The position numbers and the translations under genes were made by a program. The notes under the pieces were generated by a model, which worked only from the letters and a program-made list of their open reading frames with translations, ran no database searches and had not been told where the DNA came from. From the NCBI GenBank assembly GCA_012965515.1, contig DTSE01000334.1, positions 1-50,839 of the forward strand: a DNA stretch of 50,839 nt, written 5' to 3'. Origin of the DNA: Candidatus Melainabacteria bacterium (GTDB lineage Bacteria; Cyanobacteriota; Vampirovibrionia; Obscuribacterales; Obscuribacteraceae). Positions 18,688 through 27,348 of this stretch are shown one piece after another (the stretch's first letter is position 1; every line of letters begins with the position of its first letter).

Positions 18688-19446
18688 GTGAGATTTCTAG
18701 CTCTCTTCTTAAGCGTATTATTCGCTTTTCAAATGACTGTTTGCCCCGTTGCCATGGCCGATGTGAGCTATGACGCAGCCGGTGGTCCCAAAGGCGAAGC
18801 GCCTGTCAACAAAGTAGGTTCGTTGCTTCTGGCAGGCGGACTTGCTGTGATGGCTGGCACCGCAATCACCATCGCTACTGCATCAAGCAGCGGCAATGTT
18901 ACTCAATTGAGTGGCAACACATTTAAGACGTCGGTATCGGGTAACACCGTTCGCGGTCAAGCCTATTTCGACAATGGACCAAAACTCTCTCAGATTGATG
19001 CTCAGAGCAACAGTGACTACGTTGAACTCACCGACGGAAGCCGCGTAAACGGACCTGTTTCGAACGTGACGAACGAAGCTCTTCGTTGCGGCGGACAAGA
19101 AATCCCGATGAGTTCGGTTGCTTCTATTCACTCTGCCCGCGTGTACAACTTTACTTGCACGACCGGCGCCAACCCGAAGATGTCCTTCACCCCAACAGCC
19201 GGAAAGCCGGTTGCTGTTAAGCCCACCAAGACCACCAAGTCTTCGGGCGAACACAGTACTGCAACCAAAGTAATTGTGACCGGATTGGTTCTTGCTGGCG
19301 TTGCATGCGCAATTGCAATTCCGATTGCAATTTGCTGCAGCGGTGGCGGACGGAAGAACAACAACAATCAGCTCGCCAATGCACTCCTCTTGCAGCAGTT
19401 GTCTCATCGCGGACGCACAAGAAGCTACAGCAGCAGCGGACCATAG
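18688..19446 (+). CDS. Small exported protein of unknown function
   Basis: A 252-residue protein that I do not recognise. It starts with GTG; GGAG lies 8 bases upstream. A clear signal peptide (MRFLALFLSVLFAFQMTV, cut after VAMA) is followed by a hydrophobic stretch at about 43-65 (VGSLLLAGGLAVMAGTAITI). A Ser/Asn/Thr-rich beta-like middle has regular TDGSRVNGPVSNV-type segments. A second hydrophobic helix near 193-215 ends in ICCSGG. The end is Asn/Gln/Arg/Ser-rich (RKNNNNQLAN...). Two strong hydrophobic helices after the signal peptide suggest anchoring in a membrane. It has its own promoter and a strong terminator behind it, so it is a single-gene unit, perhaps well expressed. Confidence 0.7.
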   Translation: MRFLALFLSVLFAFQMTVCPVAMADVSYDAAGGPKGEAPVNKVGSLLLAGGLAVMAGTAITIATASSSGNVTQLSGNTFKTSVSGNTVRGQAYFDNGPKLSQIDAQSNSDYVELTDGSRVNGPVSNVTNEALRCGGQEIPMSSVASIHSARVYNFTCTTGANPKMSFTPTAGKPVAVKPTKTTKSSGEHSTATKVIVTGLVLAGVACAIAIPIAICCSGGGRKNNNNQLANALLLQQLSHRGRTRSYSSSGP

Positions 19447-19473
19447 ATGTTGAACTGACCTGAAGATTAGATC

Positions 19474-19500
19474 AAAGAGCGGCAGCTATGCCGCTCTTTT
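19474..19500 (+). terminator. Intrinsic terminator after the small exported protein gene
   Basis: AAAGAGCGGCA (19474-19484) pairs perfectly over 11 bp with TGCCGCTCTTT (19489-19499) around a GCTA tetraloop. The stem itself ends in a T-run (TTTT, 19497-19500). It is 28 bases after the stop codon. Confidence 0.85.
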
Positions 19501-19545
19501 AGTTATGAGCCGGCAGATATGCCGCTCTTTTAGTTGTGAGCCGGC
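19479..19545. repeat. Tandem direct repeat of about 30 bp carrying the terminator arm
   Basis: The unit GCGGCAGCTATGCCGCTC plus TTTTAGTTATGA (19479-19508) is followed at once by a near-copy, GCCGGCAGATATGCCGCTC plus TTTTAGTTGTGA (19509-19539), and then a partial third start, GCCGGCA (19540-19546). The second unit keeps the 3' arm and T-run, so the tandem duplication gives two terminator-like hairpins in a row. Confidence 0.75.
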
Positions 19546-19630
19546 AAAACGTCGGCGCCATATCGGTTGCGAGAAAGTCCTCAACTTTGTCTCTTGACCT
19601 TATTGCCTGCCTGAGAACCAAATGTCGAAT

Positions 19631-20653
19631 CTACTTATTGATCGGTTGGTCTATCTTGTGCTTGAAGACTTTCAGTAGGAAGTAGAAGGAAGGAAATAGC
19701 AACAACGCTCCCGATGCAATTGCAGCCAGTAGCAAAGTCTGCGTAGATGCTGCGCCTTGTGCATTGTTGATGGTCATGTCGGGACGAATCATGTATGGAT
19801 ACTGTGCAAGACCCCACCCCCAAAGTATCAAGGTCACTTGTCCCGCTGCAAAAAAGCGAGCTGCATGAAACTTGCGCTTGAACAGCGCAATCGACGATGA
19901 GATTGCGCAAGCCGCAGTTGCACCTTGCAAAAGTAAACTCCAAGAGCTGTGTGCTAGTGAGTCTTTTAGACCTGGTGCGGAATGTTCCGCAAGGATGAAA
20001 ACCAACAAAGCAAGAATTGCACATGCAACCTGTGCGCCGAGGGCGCGCCGCTGGAAGTCTGTTTTCAACTCTTCAGTAGGTGCGTAGACAGTCGAGTAGA
20101 CCGCAGCCAGAAAGGAGAAAAGCACCAGCGCAAACCCGCCGACTGCAAAGCAAAACGGTGTGCACCATGGATCTATATATACTTGCGAGAATGTTTTGCC
20201 GGCAATGTCGGCGGAGACTTTTCCCTGCGAAATTGCTCCAACTACAATTCCGAGCAGCACGGGTGTGATCAAACTGGCCATGGCGAAGATTCTTCCCCAG
20301 CGCCTTTGTACATGGTCTTTATGGCTGTCATATTTGCGGAAAGTAAATGCTGTTCCTCTGGCAATGATTCCTAGAAGGAGCAAAGTGAGCGGAACATGCA
20401 GGGAAATTGACAACAATGAAAATGCTGCCGGAAATGCAGAGAACAAAATTACGACTACCAATATCAGCCAAACATGATTTGCTTCCCAAATTGGTCCAAT
20501 TGCGCCTGCAATCAGCTCGCGCTGCTCCTTGGCTCGCTTGCCTACAGCAAACAGATCCCAAACTCCACCACCATAATCGGCACCGCCTAAGAGGGCATAG
20601 ATATTGAGAGAAATCAACATGATGATTGCGAGGTAGAGCGCTGCGTCAATCAT
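19631..20653 (-). CDS. cydB: Cytochrome bd-type quinol oxidase subunit II
   Basis: Subunit II of the bd oxidase, an inner-membrane terminal oxidase that reduces O2 with quinol electrons. The 340-residue protein begins with the typical YALLGGADYGGGVWDL block (about 18-33) and the GPIWEANHVWLIL segment (50-65), which are signature CydB sequences, and has the expected eight to nine hydrophobic helices. Its ATG at 20653 overlaps the end of cydA by 8 bp, so the two are translationally coupled. No cydX- or cydC/D-like frame was seen next to it. Confidence 0.95.
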   Translation of the reverse strand: MIDAALYLAIIMLISLNIYALLGGADYGGGVWDLFAVGKRAKEQRELIAGAIGPIWEANHVWLILVVVILFSAFPAAFSLLSISLHVPLTLLLLGIIARGTAFTFRKYDSHKDHVQRRWGRIFAMASLITPVLLGIVVGAISQGKVSADIAGKTFSQVYIDPWCTPFCFAVGGFALVLFSFLAAVYSTVYAPTEELKTDFQRRALGAQVACAILALLVFILAEHSAPGLKDSLAHSSWSLLLQGATAACAISSSIALFKRKFHAARFFAAGQVTLILWGWGLAQYPYMIRPDMTINNAQGAASTQTLLLAAIASGALLLFPSFYFLLKVFKHKIDQPINK

Positions 20654-22019
20654 GATCGCTCTCCGGACGAGTTTCCGCTGACTGCAATTTACTTGCTGGA
20701 CTTGTGTGCTGAACCCCCGCTACAACATCTTTGCTGCGTGAAAATTCTCTGATTAACAAAGCGACGACAATGACCGCTAGCGCCATGTACACGAAGAGGA
20801 ATGTCGTGAACGGCAGCCAGAGTCCGGGCATCGGTGTGACGGCGTGACTTGTGCGGAGGACACCGTGAACTACCCACGGCTGTCTGCCGAGTTCTGTAAC
20901 CATCCAGCCTGATTCGATCGCAATCAGACCGAGAGGGCTAATGCAAATCACTGCCTTCAGAAATGCCGTTGAATCAGGCAATCTTTTCGTCTTCGCATAT
21001 AAAGCGGCGGCCCAGAGTGAAACCACTCCCATGATCACTCCGCATGCCACCATGATTTGAAAGTTCAAGTGCACGAGCAGGACGGGCGGCCAAACATCGC
21101 GAGGAAAATCATTGAGCCCTTTTACTTCTGCATCGAGATCGTGAAATGCGAGCATGCTCAGCATCTTTGGAATTTCTATAGAGTATGGAGTTTGTTTCGT
21201 CTCAACATTCGGCAATCCACCAATTCGCAGTGGGGCACCGCGCATAGTGTCAAACTGACCTTCTAATGCTGCTAGCTTAATAGGCTGTGTGTGTGCCACC
21301 ATTTGCGCGAGAATGTCTCCGCTCAGTGGCTCAGCCAGTGCCATTGTGCAGCCGAGTGCGAGGCAAATGCCCAATGCGCGTCTGTGAAAAACGTTTTGCC
21401 TATCACGCAAAAGCATGAATGCATGCACACCGGCCGCGAGCAATCCAATTGCAGCATAAGCTGCAATTAGCATGTGGAGAACTTGAGGGAATGCGGCAGG
21501 ACTGGTCATCGCCTTGAGCGGATCAATCTCAGTTGGGAGATTTCCCACCAACTTGAACCCTACAGGCGCGTTCATCCAAGCATTGGCGATGACGACAAAA
21601 ACCGCTGATAATGCCCCGCTCAGTGCGACGATGCATCCTGACAGCAAATGCATTGGTTTGCTGACTTTGTCCCAGCCGTACAGATAGATGCCGAGAAAAA
21701 TCGCCTCTGTAAAAAATGCATATCCTTCTAAAGCGAAAGGCAGACCGATGATCGAGCCTGCCCATTTCATAAACTCCGGCCACAAAAGCCCTAGCTCGAA
21801 GGATAGTACTGTTCCTGATACTGCGCCCACGGCAAATAGAACAGCCGTGCCACGCGCCCAGCGCTTCGTGATCGTTTTGTATATCTCGTCGCCGGTTTTC
21901 AACCAGAGTGCTTCGGCGATCACCATCATGAGGGGCAGCGCGATGCCGGCCACGGCAAAAATGATGTGGAATGCCAAAGAGAAGCCCATCTGGGCTCGCG
22001 CAAAGATCAGGTCACTCAC
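20646..22019 (-). CDS. cydA: Cytochrome bd-type quinol oxidase subunit I
   Basis: Haem-bearing subunit of the bd oxidase, 457 residues. H18 in SLAFHIIFAVAGIALP matches the conserved distal haem ligand of the N-terminal helix. The GRQPW motif, characteristic of CydA after the Q-loop, lies near residue 375 (GRQPWVVHGVLRTSHAVTP). The quinol (Q) loop is of the short kind, as in cyanide-insensitive oxidases (CioA) and many non-enteric bd oxidases, so cioA would be an equally fair name. The start is GTG at 22019 with a very strong AAAGGAGGTGA ribosome binding site 9 bases upstream. The bd type has high oxygen affinity and resists nitric oxide and sulfide in characterised species, which suits low-oxygen life. 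Confidence 0.95.
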   Translation of the reverse strand: MSDLIFARAQMGFSLAFHIIFAVAGIALPLMMVIAEALWLKTGDEIYKTITKRWARGTAVLFAVGAVSGTVLSFELGLLWPEFMKWAGSIIGLPFALEGYAFFTEAIFLGIYLYGWDKVSKPMHLLSGCIVALSGALSAVFVVIANAWMNAPVGFKLVGNLPTEIDPLKAMTSPAAFPQVLHMLIAAYAAIGLLAAGVHAFMLLRDRQNVFHRRALGICLALGCTMALAEPLSGDILAQMVAHTQPIKLAALEGQFDTMRGAPLRIGGLPNVETKQTPYSIEIPKMLSMLAFHDLDAEVKGLNDFPRDVWPPVLLVHLNFQIMVACGVIMGVVSLWAAALYAKTKRLPDSTAFLKAVICISPLGLIAIESGWMVTELGRQPWVVHGVLRTSHAVTPMPGLWLPFTTFLFVYMALAVIVVALLIREFSRSKDVVAGVQHTSPASKLQSAETRPESDHD

Positions 22020-22113
22020 CCTTTGTCACCTCCTTTTTTTCAAGGAGACCTTCTTATCCGGGTTTGATCGTGTCAATACTAGACCGATCGAGTCTGACTT
22101 TGTTAAAAGGTTG

Positions 22114-22131
22114 CGAATGATGAATCATTCG
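22114..22131 (-). terminator. Inverted repeat at the end of the secreted peptidase gene
   Basis: CGAATGAT and ATCATTCG are perfect inverted arms around two bases and include the stop codon of the peptidase gene. On the minus strand the hairpin is followed by CAACCTTTTAAC, a short T-run, so it could end that transcript. As it lies upstream of cydAB it could also be an operator. Confidence 0.45.
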
Positions 22132-23102
22132 TCGCCGTCAATTGCACGGCGAATTGCGGCAAGTGGCGCACGGTCGTCGAATGTGACTGTTTCGCCCGAT
22201 TTGACTACTCCTAGCTTGCGCATGTAGGTTGGGACATCAATGCTGATTGGCTGCTCGCCCATTCTTGTATACAGTGGCTGCAGAACATTCAGTCCCAATC
22301 CCTTGTCACCGGCTGCAACAGCTTCCTCTGCGTCCCAATTTGAGGCTGCCGTACCACCTTGTTTGGCAATCGATCGCAAGGCGTCTTCTAGCCCTGCGCG
22401 GTTGTTTGTACGTTGTCGAATCTCAACATCTGCTAGCAAGCAGTAGAGTGCGCCGCCCCAATAGATTCGGTCGAAACTACGAGCGGAACGCAGTCCGCCT
22501 TCTCCTTGTCTCGGCAGTCCCTTGGGCAGGTTAGTCAGTAAGTCTCCCCATACTTCCTCCGGAGACAGATTGCCAATGCGCATTCTGCCGATTGGCTCCA
22601 CATAAGTCGCGATGCCCTCAGACAGCCAGCGTTTGTTGTGGCTTACAACCGGGAAGCCCAGGTGCATAAGCTCATGTGTGAGCGTCCAACTGCTTCTCAG
22701 ATTGCGCCTGGTTGTGTTCTCTCCGATGTTAATCGTGACTACGCCGTAGTCTTCGTCATCGTTGTAAGTCGAGGTGCCCAGCCCGATACCATCGTCGTCA
22801 CTCGGGACGAAATTTATCACCGTCTTGTGCACCGGAAATGTACCGTAGTATGCAGTAACAGCTCTGGCTGCGTCTCGAACGTAGCTGGCGAGATCTGCTT
22901 TACTAACGGAAAGCGGACCATTGCCGACATTGAAATAGATTTGGGAGTTGCCTGCAGTAATCAATTGCAGCGAATCACGGCCGATGCTTGATTGCGTAGG
23001 CTGTCCGGCAAACTGAGAGACGACCAATGCGATGAATAGCATCAGTGTTTGCAGGTTTTGCGCTAATCTCGAGGTCTTCATGCCAGGACTTTGGACGGGC
23101 AT
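22125..23102 (-). CDS. Secreted HExxH (gluzincin-like, peptidase MA type) metallopeptidase
   Basis: The open frame extends to 23156, but the ATG at 23102 is preferred because GAGG lies 7 bases before it, giving a 325-residue protein. A signal peptide spans about residues 8-34 (RLAQNLQTLMLFIALVVSQFAG). The active-site region reads WTLTHELMHLGFP, then SHNKRWLSEGIATYVEP: HExxH with a downstream Glu in an S-E-G-x-x-x-Y-x-E helix, as in gluzincins of the peptidase MA clan. The fold and catalytic Glu are intact. The end of the protein has an LGV...GETVTFDDRAPLAAIRRAI segment. The specificity is unknown. Confidence 0.8.
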   Translation of the reverse strand: MPVQSPGMKTSRLAQNLQTLMLFIALVVSQFAGQPTQSSIGRDSLQLITAGNSQIYFNVGNGPLSVSKADLASYVRDAARAVTAYYGTFPVHKTVINFVPSDDDGIGLGTSTYNDDEDYGVVTINIGENTTRRNLRSSWTLTHELMHLGFPVVSHNKRWLSEGIATYVEPIGRMRIGNLSPEEVWGDLLTNLPKGLPRQGEGGLRSARSFDRIYWGGALYCLLADVEIRQRTNNRAGLEDALRSIAKQGGTAASNWDAEEAVAAGDKGLGLNVLQPLYTRMGEQPISIDVPTYMRKLGVVKSGETVTFDDRAPLAAIRRAIDGDE

Positions 23103-23226
23103 TTTATTGCCTCGGTTCCTGGCTTCCTCACAATTCCAGAAAAATAGCTTTCGCATAGCTTAGCCTGTACCACCTATTTATTGTTGGGTTTCGACAATAG
23201 GGGTGCAAATCTAACGGGGGCTTCTG

Positions 23227-24327
23227 TTAGCCCATGCGTTTCTCTATCATATGATACCGCGAGCTACCTCGGTCGATATTTCTACTCAGTTTTTGGCGTT
23301 CAAACAAATAGTGAGACACTGTCCATTCTGAACCGTTTCTGTAGCCCCAAAGCTCTGCACATGCCAGGAAGAATAGCTTCCAAAATGCCCACCATTTGAC
23401 GGCATTGCCGCTGCCATAAGTTTCCGCCATTATTTCGAGCACTTCCGGGCGCTTGTTTTTCATCCTCTCAAGCCAGGCTTCTGCCGTCTTTTGATAATGT
23501 GTGCCCGGTATCGACCACTGATCAACGATGCGAACATCCTCCTGAAAATACAGGAGCAGGTCTTCTGAGGGCATTGTTCCGCCTTCGAAGAAATTGCGCG
23601 TCAGCCAATCTGTTCCATCTTTGTCTTCATAATGATATGCAAAATGCTTATGGGTGAAGATGTGTATAAACAGTTTGCCGTCTGGACGCAACCAGCGGCT
23701 GACCTTAGCGAGCATGGCCTGATAGTTTTTCAAATGCTCGAACATTTCGATTGAAATGACTCTGTCGAATTCTCTCTCCGTATCGTAGTTTGCTATGTTT
23801 GCTGTGACTACCGTGACATTATCCAATCCTCGAAGTTTTACTTCATTGTCTATGAATTCTTTCTGCGAGTGGGAGTTTGAAACTGCCACGATATTTGAGT
23901 GTCGATACTTTTCTGCAAGAAAAAGAGTGAGAGAACCCCAACCGCAACCAAGTTCCATGATGGTTTGTCCATCTCTCAGATCGGCTCTCTGGCAGTATAT
24001 CTCCAGCATGTTGAGCTCTGCCTGTGCAAGGTCGTCAGTGTTCGCAAGCCAAAGTGCGGAGCTGTATTTCAGACGCGGTCCCAGCACTGCTTGGAAAAAT
24101 CGCGCGGGCACTTCATAGTGCTGGCGATTGGCTGCGTCTGTATGAATTGCAATGGGGCTGGCTTTCAAATCTTGGACGAAGTCCATTATGCATTGGCGCT
24201 GCAGCGCAGTCGTTGCTTTTGCCTCGGTGCGCAATTTCTCGGCGAGCATATTGCGAATGCCTGCGCGAATAACCCATTCCGGCACGAGGTCTGTGGCAAG
24301 TGCTTTATATATCCAATCACTCGGCAT
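23227..24327 (-). CDS. SAM-dependent methyltransferase of the CFA-synthase family (coclaurine N-methyltransferase-like)
   Basis: A 366-residue enzyme, last gene of the lipid operon. It has the SAM-binding motif MELGCGWGSLTLFLAEKY (near 120) and the CFA-superfamily marks YSSALW near 90, ISIEMFEHLKNY, and FIHIFTHKHFAYHYE. Unlike classical cyclopropane synthases it lacks the long N-terminal domain and has a different C-terminal end (FFLACAELWGYRNGSEWTVSHYLFER), typical of the coclaurine N-methyltransferase-like branch. It starts 5 bp after the DUF1295 gene. It may methylate an acyl chain or a lipid head group. Its pairing with a true CFA synthase homologue in one operon suggests a second step on the same acyl chain. 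Confidence 0.85.
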   Translation of the reverse strand: MPSDWIYKALATDLVPEWVIRAGIRNMLAEKLRTEAKATTALQRQCIMDFVQDLKASPIAIHTDAANRQHYEVPARFFQAVLGPRLKYSSALWLANTDDLAQAELNMLEIYCQRADLRDGQTIMELGCGWGSLTLFLAEKYRHSNIVAVSNSHSQKEFIDNEVKLRGLDNVTVVTANIANYDTEREFDRVISIEMFEHLKNYQAMLAKVSRWLRPDGKLFIHIFTHKHFAYHYEDKDGTDWLTRNFFEGGTMPSEDLLLYFQEDVRIVDQWSIPGTHYQKTAEAWLERMKNKRPEVLEIMAETYGSGNAVKWWAFWKLFFLACAELWGYRNGSEWTVSHYLFERQKLSRNIDRGSSRYHMIEKRMG

Positions 24328-24332
24328 TGGTC

Positions 24333-25148
24333 TTATCTCCGTCCTGGTGTTCCCTGACTTTTCTTGAGCCAGGGGAAAAACGCACTAGTTGTTTGCTGAT
24401 AGCGAAGATATTCCTCGCCTCGTGATTTCAAAGACTGGGCTTCGGAAATTTTGATGCCGGTCATTTGCGTCAGGAAATAGAGCATGAGCAGCGGGCAATA
24501 GACCGTGTAGACTCCGAGCGGTGCGGGGGCAGCAATAATCGCTATCCCCACCCAGACGACGAACTCGAAGAAGTAGTTCGGATGGCGGCTGTAATTCCAT
24601 AGTCCAGTGGAGCACACTTTTCCTTTATTGGAGGAAACCGTCTTGAACCTGCGCAATTGCTCATCTGCAATCGACTCACCAACCGTTCCAATAATGCAAA
24701 TTACAGCGCCGAAAATTTCGAGCAATCTCAGACTCGGATGGTCATCGGCTGCAATAATTACGAATGGAGGAGATAAAACCGTGATCAGGGCTCCCTGGAA
24801 AAGAAAGACCAGATACAGCATTACATCTGCACGGTTACCCCACTCCCTGCGCAATGCCGCGTAACGTGTGTCTTCATGGGGATGTTCCTTGAGAAATCGC
24901 TTGAGCAAATAATAAGTCAGTCTGAAGCTCCAGGGCAAAACAGCGATCAACAACAAGACTTTTCTTTCAAACAGCCCTGGGCACACGGCGGCAAAAACGA
25001 TCGAGATTATGCCGTAACTTGCGGCCCAAAATATGTCGACAATGCCAGCATTTCTGATTCTCTTGCTAAACAAGAACAGCACAGTCAAGGCTGAGGATAC
25101 TGCTCCAAGCAGTATCAATTCTATGATCGCCAGCTCTGAAAGTGTCAT
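24333..25148 (-). CDS. DUF1295 (steroid 5-alpha-reductase-like) integral membrane protein
   Basis: A 271-residue membrane protein. The C-terminal block GLWNYSRHPNYFFEFVVWVG (about 195-215) is the hallmark of the DUF1295/ICMT-like fold shared by sterol reductases and isoprenylcysteine methyltransferases. It is followed by an amphipathic end (GEEYLRYQQTTSAFFPWLKK). About seven hydrophobic segments fit. It begins 5 bp after the stop of the CFA synthase gene and ends 5 bp before the second methyltransferase, so it is clearly part of the operon. Family members reduce or methylate lipid-like substrates using a nucleotide cofactor. Here a reductase acting on the modified acyl chain is the inferred role. 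Confidence 0.85.
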   Translation of the reverse strand: MTLSELAIIELILLGAVSSALTVLFLFSKRIRNAGIVDIFWAASYGIISIVFAAVCPGLFERKVLLLIAVLPWSFRLTYYLLKRFLKEHPHEDTRYAALRREWGNRADVMLYLVFLFQGALITVLSPPFVIIAADDHPSLRLLEIFGAVICIIGTVGESIADEQLRRFKTVSSNKGKVCSTGLWNYSRHPNYFFEFVVWVGIAIIAAPAPLGVYTVYCPLLMLYFLTQMTGIKISEAQSLKSRGEEYLRYQQTTSAFFPWLKKSQGTPGRR

Positions 25149-25153
25149 TTGTT

Positions 25154-26419
25154 TTACTCAGCAAGAGTGAGATTATTTGGTCTTGAATAGATCGCTTGCA
25201 CTGCCGAGATGTTTCGCATTGCAAAGGCGGCACTGCAGTACTTGAGGTAATAGTTCCACTTCCTAATGAAGCGTTCGTCGAAACCAAGGGCTTTAACATC
25301 GTCGAGTTTTCGGTTGAAACTTTCGTGCCAGATGTCGAGCGTTTTTGCGTAGCTCAGCCCAATATCTTCCAGTTCGAAAAGGTTGAGGGTGCTTGTACGA
25401 TTTAGTGCTTCTGTGACACGTCCGATTGATGGAAGTAGAGAGCCTGGAAAGATGTATTTCTGAATGAAGTCGACATTGTCGCGCAGAATTTTATATCGAC
25501 TGTCCGGGCAGGTGATCATTTGCAAACCCAGTAATCCATGCGGTTTTAGAAGGCGATCGATGGTGGAGAAGAAAGTCTCCATGTATTTGTCACCGACTGC
25601 TTCGATCATCTCGACGGAGACAATTTTGTCGTATATCCCTTCCACGTATCTGTAGTCGCACATTTGAATTTCAATCTGTGATGAGAGCCCGGATTCTTCA
25701 ACTCTTCTTCTTGTATATTCGAATTGCTGTTCGGAAATCGTTATCGTGGTTACTCTGCAGCCGTATTTTTGAGCCGCGTGAATGCAGAGTGTTCCCCAGC
25801 CACTGCCAATTTCGAGAAGGTGGTCCGTACTGACCAATTTCAACTTTTTGCAGATCGAGTCTATTTTTTCCAGCTGGGCTTCTTCAAGTGACATTTCCGG
25901 GCGAGTAAACTTTGCACTCGAATATGTCATAGTCGGATCCAAGAACAAAGCAAACAACTCATTGCTCAAATCGTAATGCTCGCAGATGTTTTTCTTGCTT
26001 CCAGCAATTGAGTTGTCGCGCAGCAGATGCATTCCTCGGTTGAGCCACCCGAGAGAGTTCATGAACAATTTCTTTCTTGATGAACCTTCGAAGACTGCTG
26101 AATCGTCGAGGTTCAAGACAAACCAAGAAACAACCGCTTTGATGTCTGGTGTATCCCAGTCGCCGTCCATGTATGATTCCGCGAAACCTATGTGGCTGTA
26201 CATGAGGCATTTTTCGAAGAAAGAGAGATTGTTGACGAAGATCTTGGCGCAGAAGCGATCGTCTGGCTCTCCGATTTTGACTTCCAATCCGTCGGCACAC
26301 TTTATTTCCAGTCGCCCTTGCTGCATGCTGCTTAGAGCAGAAAGCACCAAGTCACGACTCATTTTCTGCCTTTTGGTCGGCTGCGCGATAGTTTTGTTGG
26401 CCTCAAGAGCGAAGGTCAT
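25154..26419 (-). CDS. Cyclopropane-fatty-acyl-phospholipid synthase homologue
   Basis: A 421-residue SAM-dependent enzyme with the full CFA-synthase layout. An N-terminal beta-rich domain (about 30-120) ends in YSHIGFAESYMDGDWDTPD. The substrate/SAM region is HYDLSNELFALFLDPTMTYSSA (near 150). Then come the SAM motif LLEIGSGWGTLCIHAAQKYG, the VSVEMIEAVGDKY block and the FIQKYIFPGSLLPS block. In characterised members the enzyme adds a methylene across a cis double bond of a membrane phospholipid acyl chain. It overlaps the DUF1365 gene by 4 bp (ATGA). Working beside a desaturase it would act on the double bond made by that enzyme; products other than a cyclopropane (10-methylene or methyl-branched) are equally possible. 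Confidence 0.9.
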   Translation of the reverse strand: MTFALEANKTIAQPTKRQKMSRDLVLSALSSMQQGRLEIKCADGLEVKIGEPDDRFCAKIFVNNLSFFEKCLMYSHIGFAESYMDGDWDTPDIKAVVSWFVLNLDDSAVFEGSSRKKLFMNSLGWLNRGMHLLRDNSIAGSKKNICEHYDLSNELFALFLDPTMTYSSAKFTRPEMSLEEAQLEKIDSICKKLKLVSTDHLLEIGSGWGTLCIHAAQKYGCRVTTITISEQQFEYTRRRVEESGLSSQIEIQMCDYRYVEGIYDKIVSVEMIEAVGDKYMETFFSTIDRLLKPHGLLGLQMITCPDSRYKILRDNVDFIQKYIFPGSLLPSIGRVTEALNRTSTLNLFELEDIGLSYAKTLDIWHESFNRKLDDVKALGFDERFIRKWNYYLKYCSAAFAMRNISAVQAIYSRPNNLTLAE

Positions 26420-27348
26420 TGTGTTGCTCCTTTGTACGCATGCACGTCGAGAGTTTCCTCTGATTTCTCAGTCTTGCTATCGGTGTCTTGTAGTGATCGG
26501 TGGGGATTGAGGACACCGGTTTGTGAATGTGGATTTTCTTCCTTCGTGAAAAACGGTACTTTTTTTAGCCAAAGAAGTAAGGCATGAAAGTGAATTAGTC
26601 CGATTATTCCGATGGTGACGAATGGATAACTCAGTGTGCAGCTGGTGATGTTTCGGTCTGTTAGTTCAATTTTGCTGCCCTTCATGCTGCTGGCTACCAA
26701 TGTTTGCCCTGCAGCCAATGGCTGTGAACTCTGTGTTTCCATCGATTTATTTGGGCTTCCAGCCTTCGTGTTGATGTTGACTTCTAAAAACTCTCCAGGA
26801 ATATCGACTTTGAATTCAAATGTGTCGTCTACTCTGCTGAATGGTGAGACGTAGAAGTGTTTAGGCGCGGAAAGAATGAATTTTGTCTTGCCGGTCTGCT
26901 GGTCGAAACTAATCGGTAAGAGAAATGGTTTGCGTTCCAGAAAGGTGTTGCCGACCTCTGCTACGGCAAGCATCGGAGCGTCTGATTTGTCGTGGACGAA
27001 GTAAATTGATACCGGATTGAAAACATATCCGAGAAATCGAAAGTTTGTCAGCAACAGTATTCGTCCAATCTCTTGCGTAATTCCTTCTCTGGAGAGAAAG
27101 GCGATGAGCTTCTCACGCGTTGGCGATGTATTGAGATCAAAGTGATCTCTGTCGTCAAATCGGTACAAAGCTTGGCGATTCACTTTTGCAAGTTTGAGGC
27201 GACTGTTGATTTCTGCCGACTCGTCCAGGTCGAGCATGAACATGAAAAGGGCGTATTTAAATCTATGTTTTTGCGGATGCAGACGTTGGTGCACTACGTC
27301 TAACTTGTAGATGCAAGAACGAAGTTTGTCGCAAGATTTATTCAGCAA
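26416..27348 (-). CDS. DUF1365 family protein
   Basis: A 310-residue protein of a family nearly always found beside CFA synthases and FAD oxidoreductases. Its N-terminal signature is CIYKLDVVHQRLHPQKHRFK, followed by FMLDLDE. It continues with LLTNFRFLGYVFNPVSIYFV and KHFYVSPFSRVDDTFEFKV, the usual DUF1365 landmarks. A hydrophobic segment near residue 240 (FVTIGIIGLIHFHALLLWLK) may be a membrane anchor. The frame opens at a GTG (27381) without a ribosome binding site. The TTG at 27348 has GAGG 10 bases upstream and overlaps the upstream gene by 7 bases, so it is preferred. The molecular function of DUF1365 is not established; a lipid-binding or scaffold role is a guess. Confidence 0.85.
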   Translation of the reverse strand: MLNKSCDKLRSCIYKLDVVHQRLHPQKHRFKYALFMFMLDLDESAEINSRLKLAKVNRQALYRFDDRDHFDLNTSPTREKLIAFLSREGITQEIGRILLLTNFRFLGYVFNPVSIYFVHDKSDAPMLAVAEVGNTFLERKPFLLPISFDQQTGKTKFILSAPKHFYVSPFSRVDDTFEFKVDIPGEFLEVNINTKAGSPNKSMETQSSQPLAAGQTLVASSMKGSKIELTDRNITSCTLSYPFVTIGIIGLIHFHALLLWLKKVPFFTKEENPHSQTGVLNPHRSLQDTDSKTEKSEETLDVHAYKGATQ

